Assembly (NCBI GenBank): GCA_903883645.1
Contig: CAISBR010000152.1
Coordinates: forward strand, 1 to 34,071
DNA from: an uncultured Myxococcales bacterium
Lineage (GTDB): Bacteria; Myxococcota_A; UBA9042
Direction of reading: 5' to 3'
DNA: 34,071 nt
Shown here one piece after another: positions 33,196 through 34,071 of this stretch (the first letter of the stretch is position 1; the number at the start of each line of letters is the position of its first letter). The notes beneath the pieces are model-generated. The model did not search any database and was not told where the DNA came from. It saw only the letters and a program-made list of their open reading frames with translations. A program made the position numbers and the translations under genes.

Positions 33196-34071
33196 CCGTG
33201 GCACTTGGGGTAGCTAACGGTGTCGAGCATGCGCACTAGGTAGCCGCCCAGCACCTGGGTAAACAAGCCATCTGGCGTGACCTGGATCAAGTTTTTGCCC
33301 GCGTAAGGGGCCGGGGCCATGCCGTTGCCATAGCCTCCGCTCAACCAGCAGGGCAGCCCCTTGCAATCGGCGTCGCTGAACGGTGCGCCGCAAGCAGGCA
33401 TGTCGTTGAGCTGGAAATACGGAGATTTACTACTAATCACCGCCTCCATGGCCTTGCGGCTCGACCAGTAACTCGGCTGGCTGTGGTCGTACTGGAACTG
33501 CAGGCGCTGGTAGCGGTAGGTGGCGTCTTTGAGGTAGCCGTACGCCTCGCGCTCGATCCACCAAGCGTTGTCGGCGCAGTTCTTGGCGGTCTTGCTGATC
33601 GGCCACGCGCCCTCCGAGCAGACGATGCTCGCGGGCAGTCCGTCGTGCGCTGCTGGGTACATGGCCGAATGCGGTGACGAATCTGTGATATGGCAAGTCG
33701 AGGGCGTCGCGCCCGGGCCGTCGTCGGGGCCGATCTGCAGGTCGGGGTCGGCGGGGGCCTGGCTGTAGGCACATCGGTCGATGGGGCCCTCGACATCGAT
33801 AAGAAACAGAATAGATTTCAGGGCATCATAGGTCTTGATGGCCTTGACCGTGGGCGATAAGCCGTTGCCGATGGTAACAAAACCCAGCTTGCCCGGGTCG
33901 ACCCAGTCGGCTTTCGACTTCAAATTCAACACATTCTTGACCGCAGCCTGGTGCAGCGGCCCACCGATGTCGTTGTCGCTTTTCTGGCCGGCGATGTACT
34001 GCGCCTCACCCGTGCCCGGCAGGTTAAAAATGACCATACCAACACCCAGCGCACCGGCCAACTGACTCGCA
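33192..34071 (-). CDS. Cysteine-rich alpha/beta-hydrolase-like secreted protein (5' end outside window)
   Basis: The frame continues past the right edge, so 292 residues of the C-terminal part are seen. A Rossmann-like beginning GVGMVIFNLPGTGEA is followed by GFVTIGNGLSPT where a hydrolase nucleophile elbow would stand, and then ILFLIDVEGPIDRC. This resembles alpha/beta-hydrolase-fold proteins, but the GxSxG motif is not present; Ser in GLSPT is only a possible nucleophile. The rest has about eight cysteines, which suggests disulfide bonds and export, and no membrane helix. A possible His in YDHSQP could be catalytic. Its stop overlaps the start of the NUDIX gene. The signal sequence, if any, is outside the window, so the export claim is inferred. 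Confidence 0.7.
   Translation of the reverse strand, partial: ASQLAGALGVGMVIFNLPGTGEAQYIAGQKSDNDIGGPLHQAAVKNVLNLKSKADWVDPGKLGFVTIGNGLSPTVKAIKTYDALKSILFLIDVEGPIDRCAYSQAPADPDLQIGPDDGPGATPSTCHITDSSPHSAMYPAAHDGLPASIVCSEGAWPISKTAKNCADNAWWIEREAYGYLKDATYRYQRLQFQYDHSQPSYWSSRKAMEAVISSKSPYFQLNDMPACGAPFSDADCKGLPCWLSGGYGNGMAPAPYAGKNLIQVTPDGLFTQVLGGYLVRMLDTVSYPKCHG

Overview
The window is dense, high-GC bacterial chromosome (judged by eye, not counted), with about 25 protein genes, almost no intergenic space and many 1-4 base start/stop overlaps. I see no tRNA, rRNA, CRISPR array, insertion sequence or prophage gene. The gene content suggests a Gram-negative deltaproteobacterial-type organism, probably Myxococcota. 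The signs are a Ser/Thr kinase with the myxobacterial-style catalytic loop (xDVSPxN) and a PEGA-like tail, an FHA protein fused to a sigma-54-type AAA domain, lipoproteins, a zinc-ribbon protein with a C-terminal membrane anchor, and a small Arg/Lys-rich orphan protein. This placement is an inference.

Layout. (1) 1-8769, minus: a tight five-gene MoxR/Bat-type operon, read right to left. It encodes a DUF4175-like membrane protein with a long coiled-coil and low-complexity region, a MoxR AAA+ ATPase, a DUF58 protein, a BatA-like VWA membrane protein, and a large VWA/glutamine-amidotransferase-like membrane protein that runs off the left edge. (2) 8918-14312, minus: a large membrane-anchored lytic transglycosylase with a tandem-repeat tail, a 53-residue basic protein, a stand-alone sigma region 4-like protein, and an FHA-AAA-Fis protein. 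(3) 14309-18104, minus: a transmembrane Ser/Thr kinase overlapping the FHA gene, a monoacylglycerol-lipase-like hydrolase and a lipoprotein. (4) 18296-25116, plus: a DUF4159 protein, a second VWA/amidotransferase-like membrane protein, an M1 aminopeptidase with a HEAT-like tail and a class C beta-lactamase-family hydrolase, all closely spaced. (5) 25388-26527, plus: a zinc-ribbon, tail-anchored protein. (6) 26552-29094, minus: a PKD-like membrane protein coupled to HemW. (7) 29271-32259, plus: a secreted TPR-like protein, a small membrane protein, Maf and YggS. (8) 32263-34071, minus: a NUDIX protein coupled to a cysteine-rich secreted alpha/beta-hydrolase-like protein cut by the right edge.

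How the parts fit. In many bacteria MoxR, DUF58, BatA, VWA/amidotransferase-like, DUF4175-like and DUF4159 proteins are encoded together and are thought to form a membrane-associated chaperone or metal-insertion machine of poorly known function. Here the set is split between two operons about 9.5 kb apart on opposite strands. The DNA between them carries an envelope cell-wall enzyme and a kinase-FHA signalling pair. The most unusual points are a complete second VWA domain within the amidotransferase-like protein, the degenerate FHA-AAA protein lacking the sigma-54 contact loop, the sigma region 4-only protein, the hairpin over the kinase start codon, and the repeat-bearing tail of the transglycosylase.
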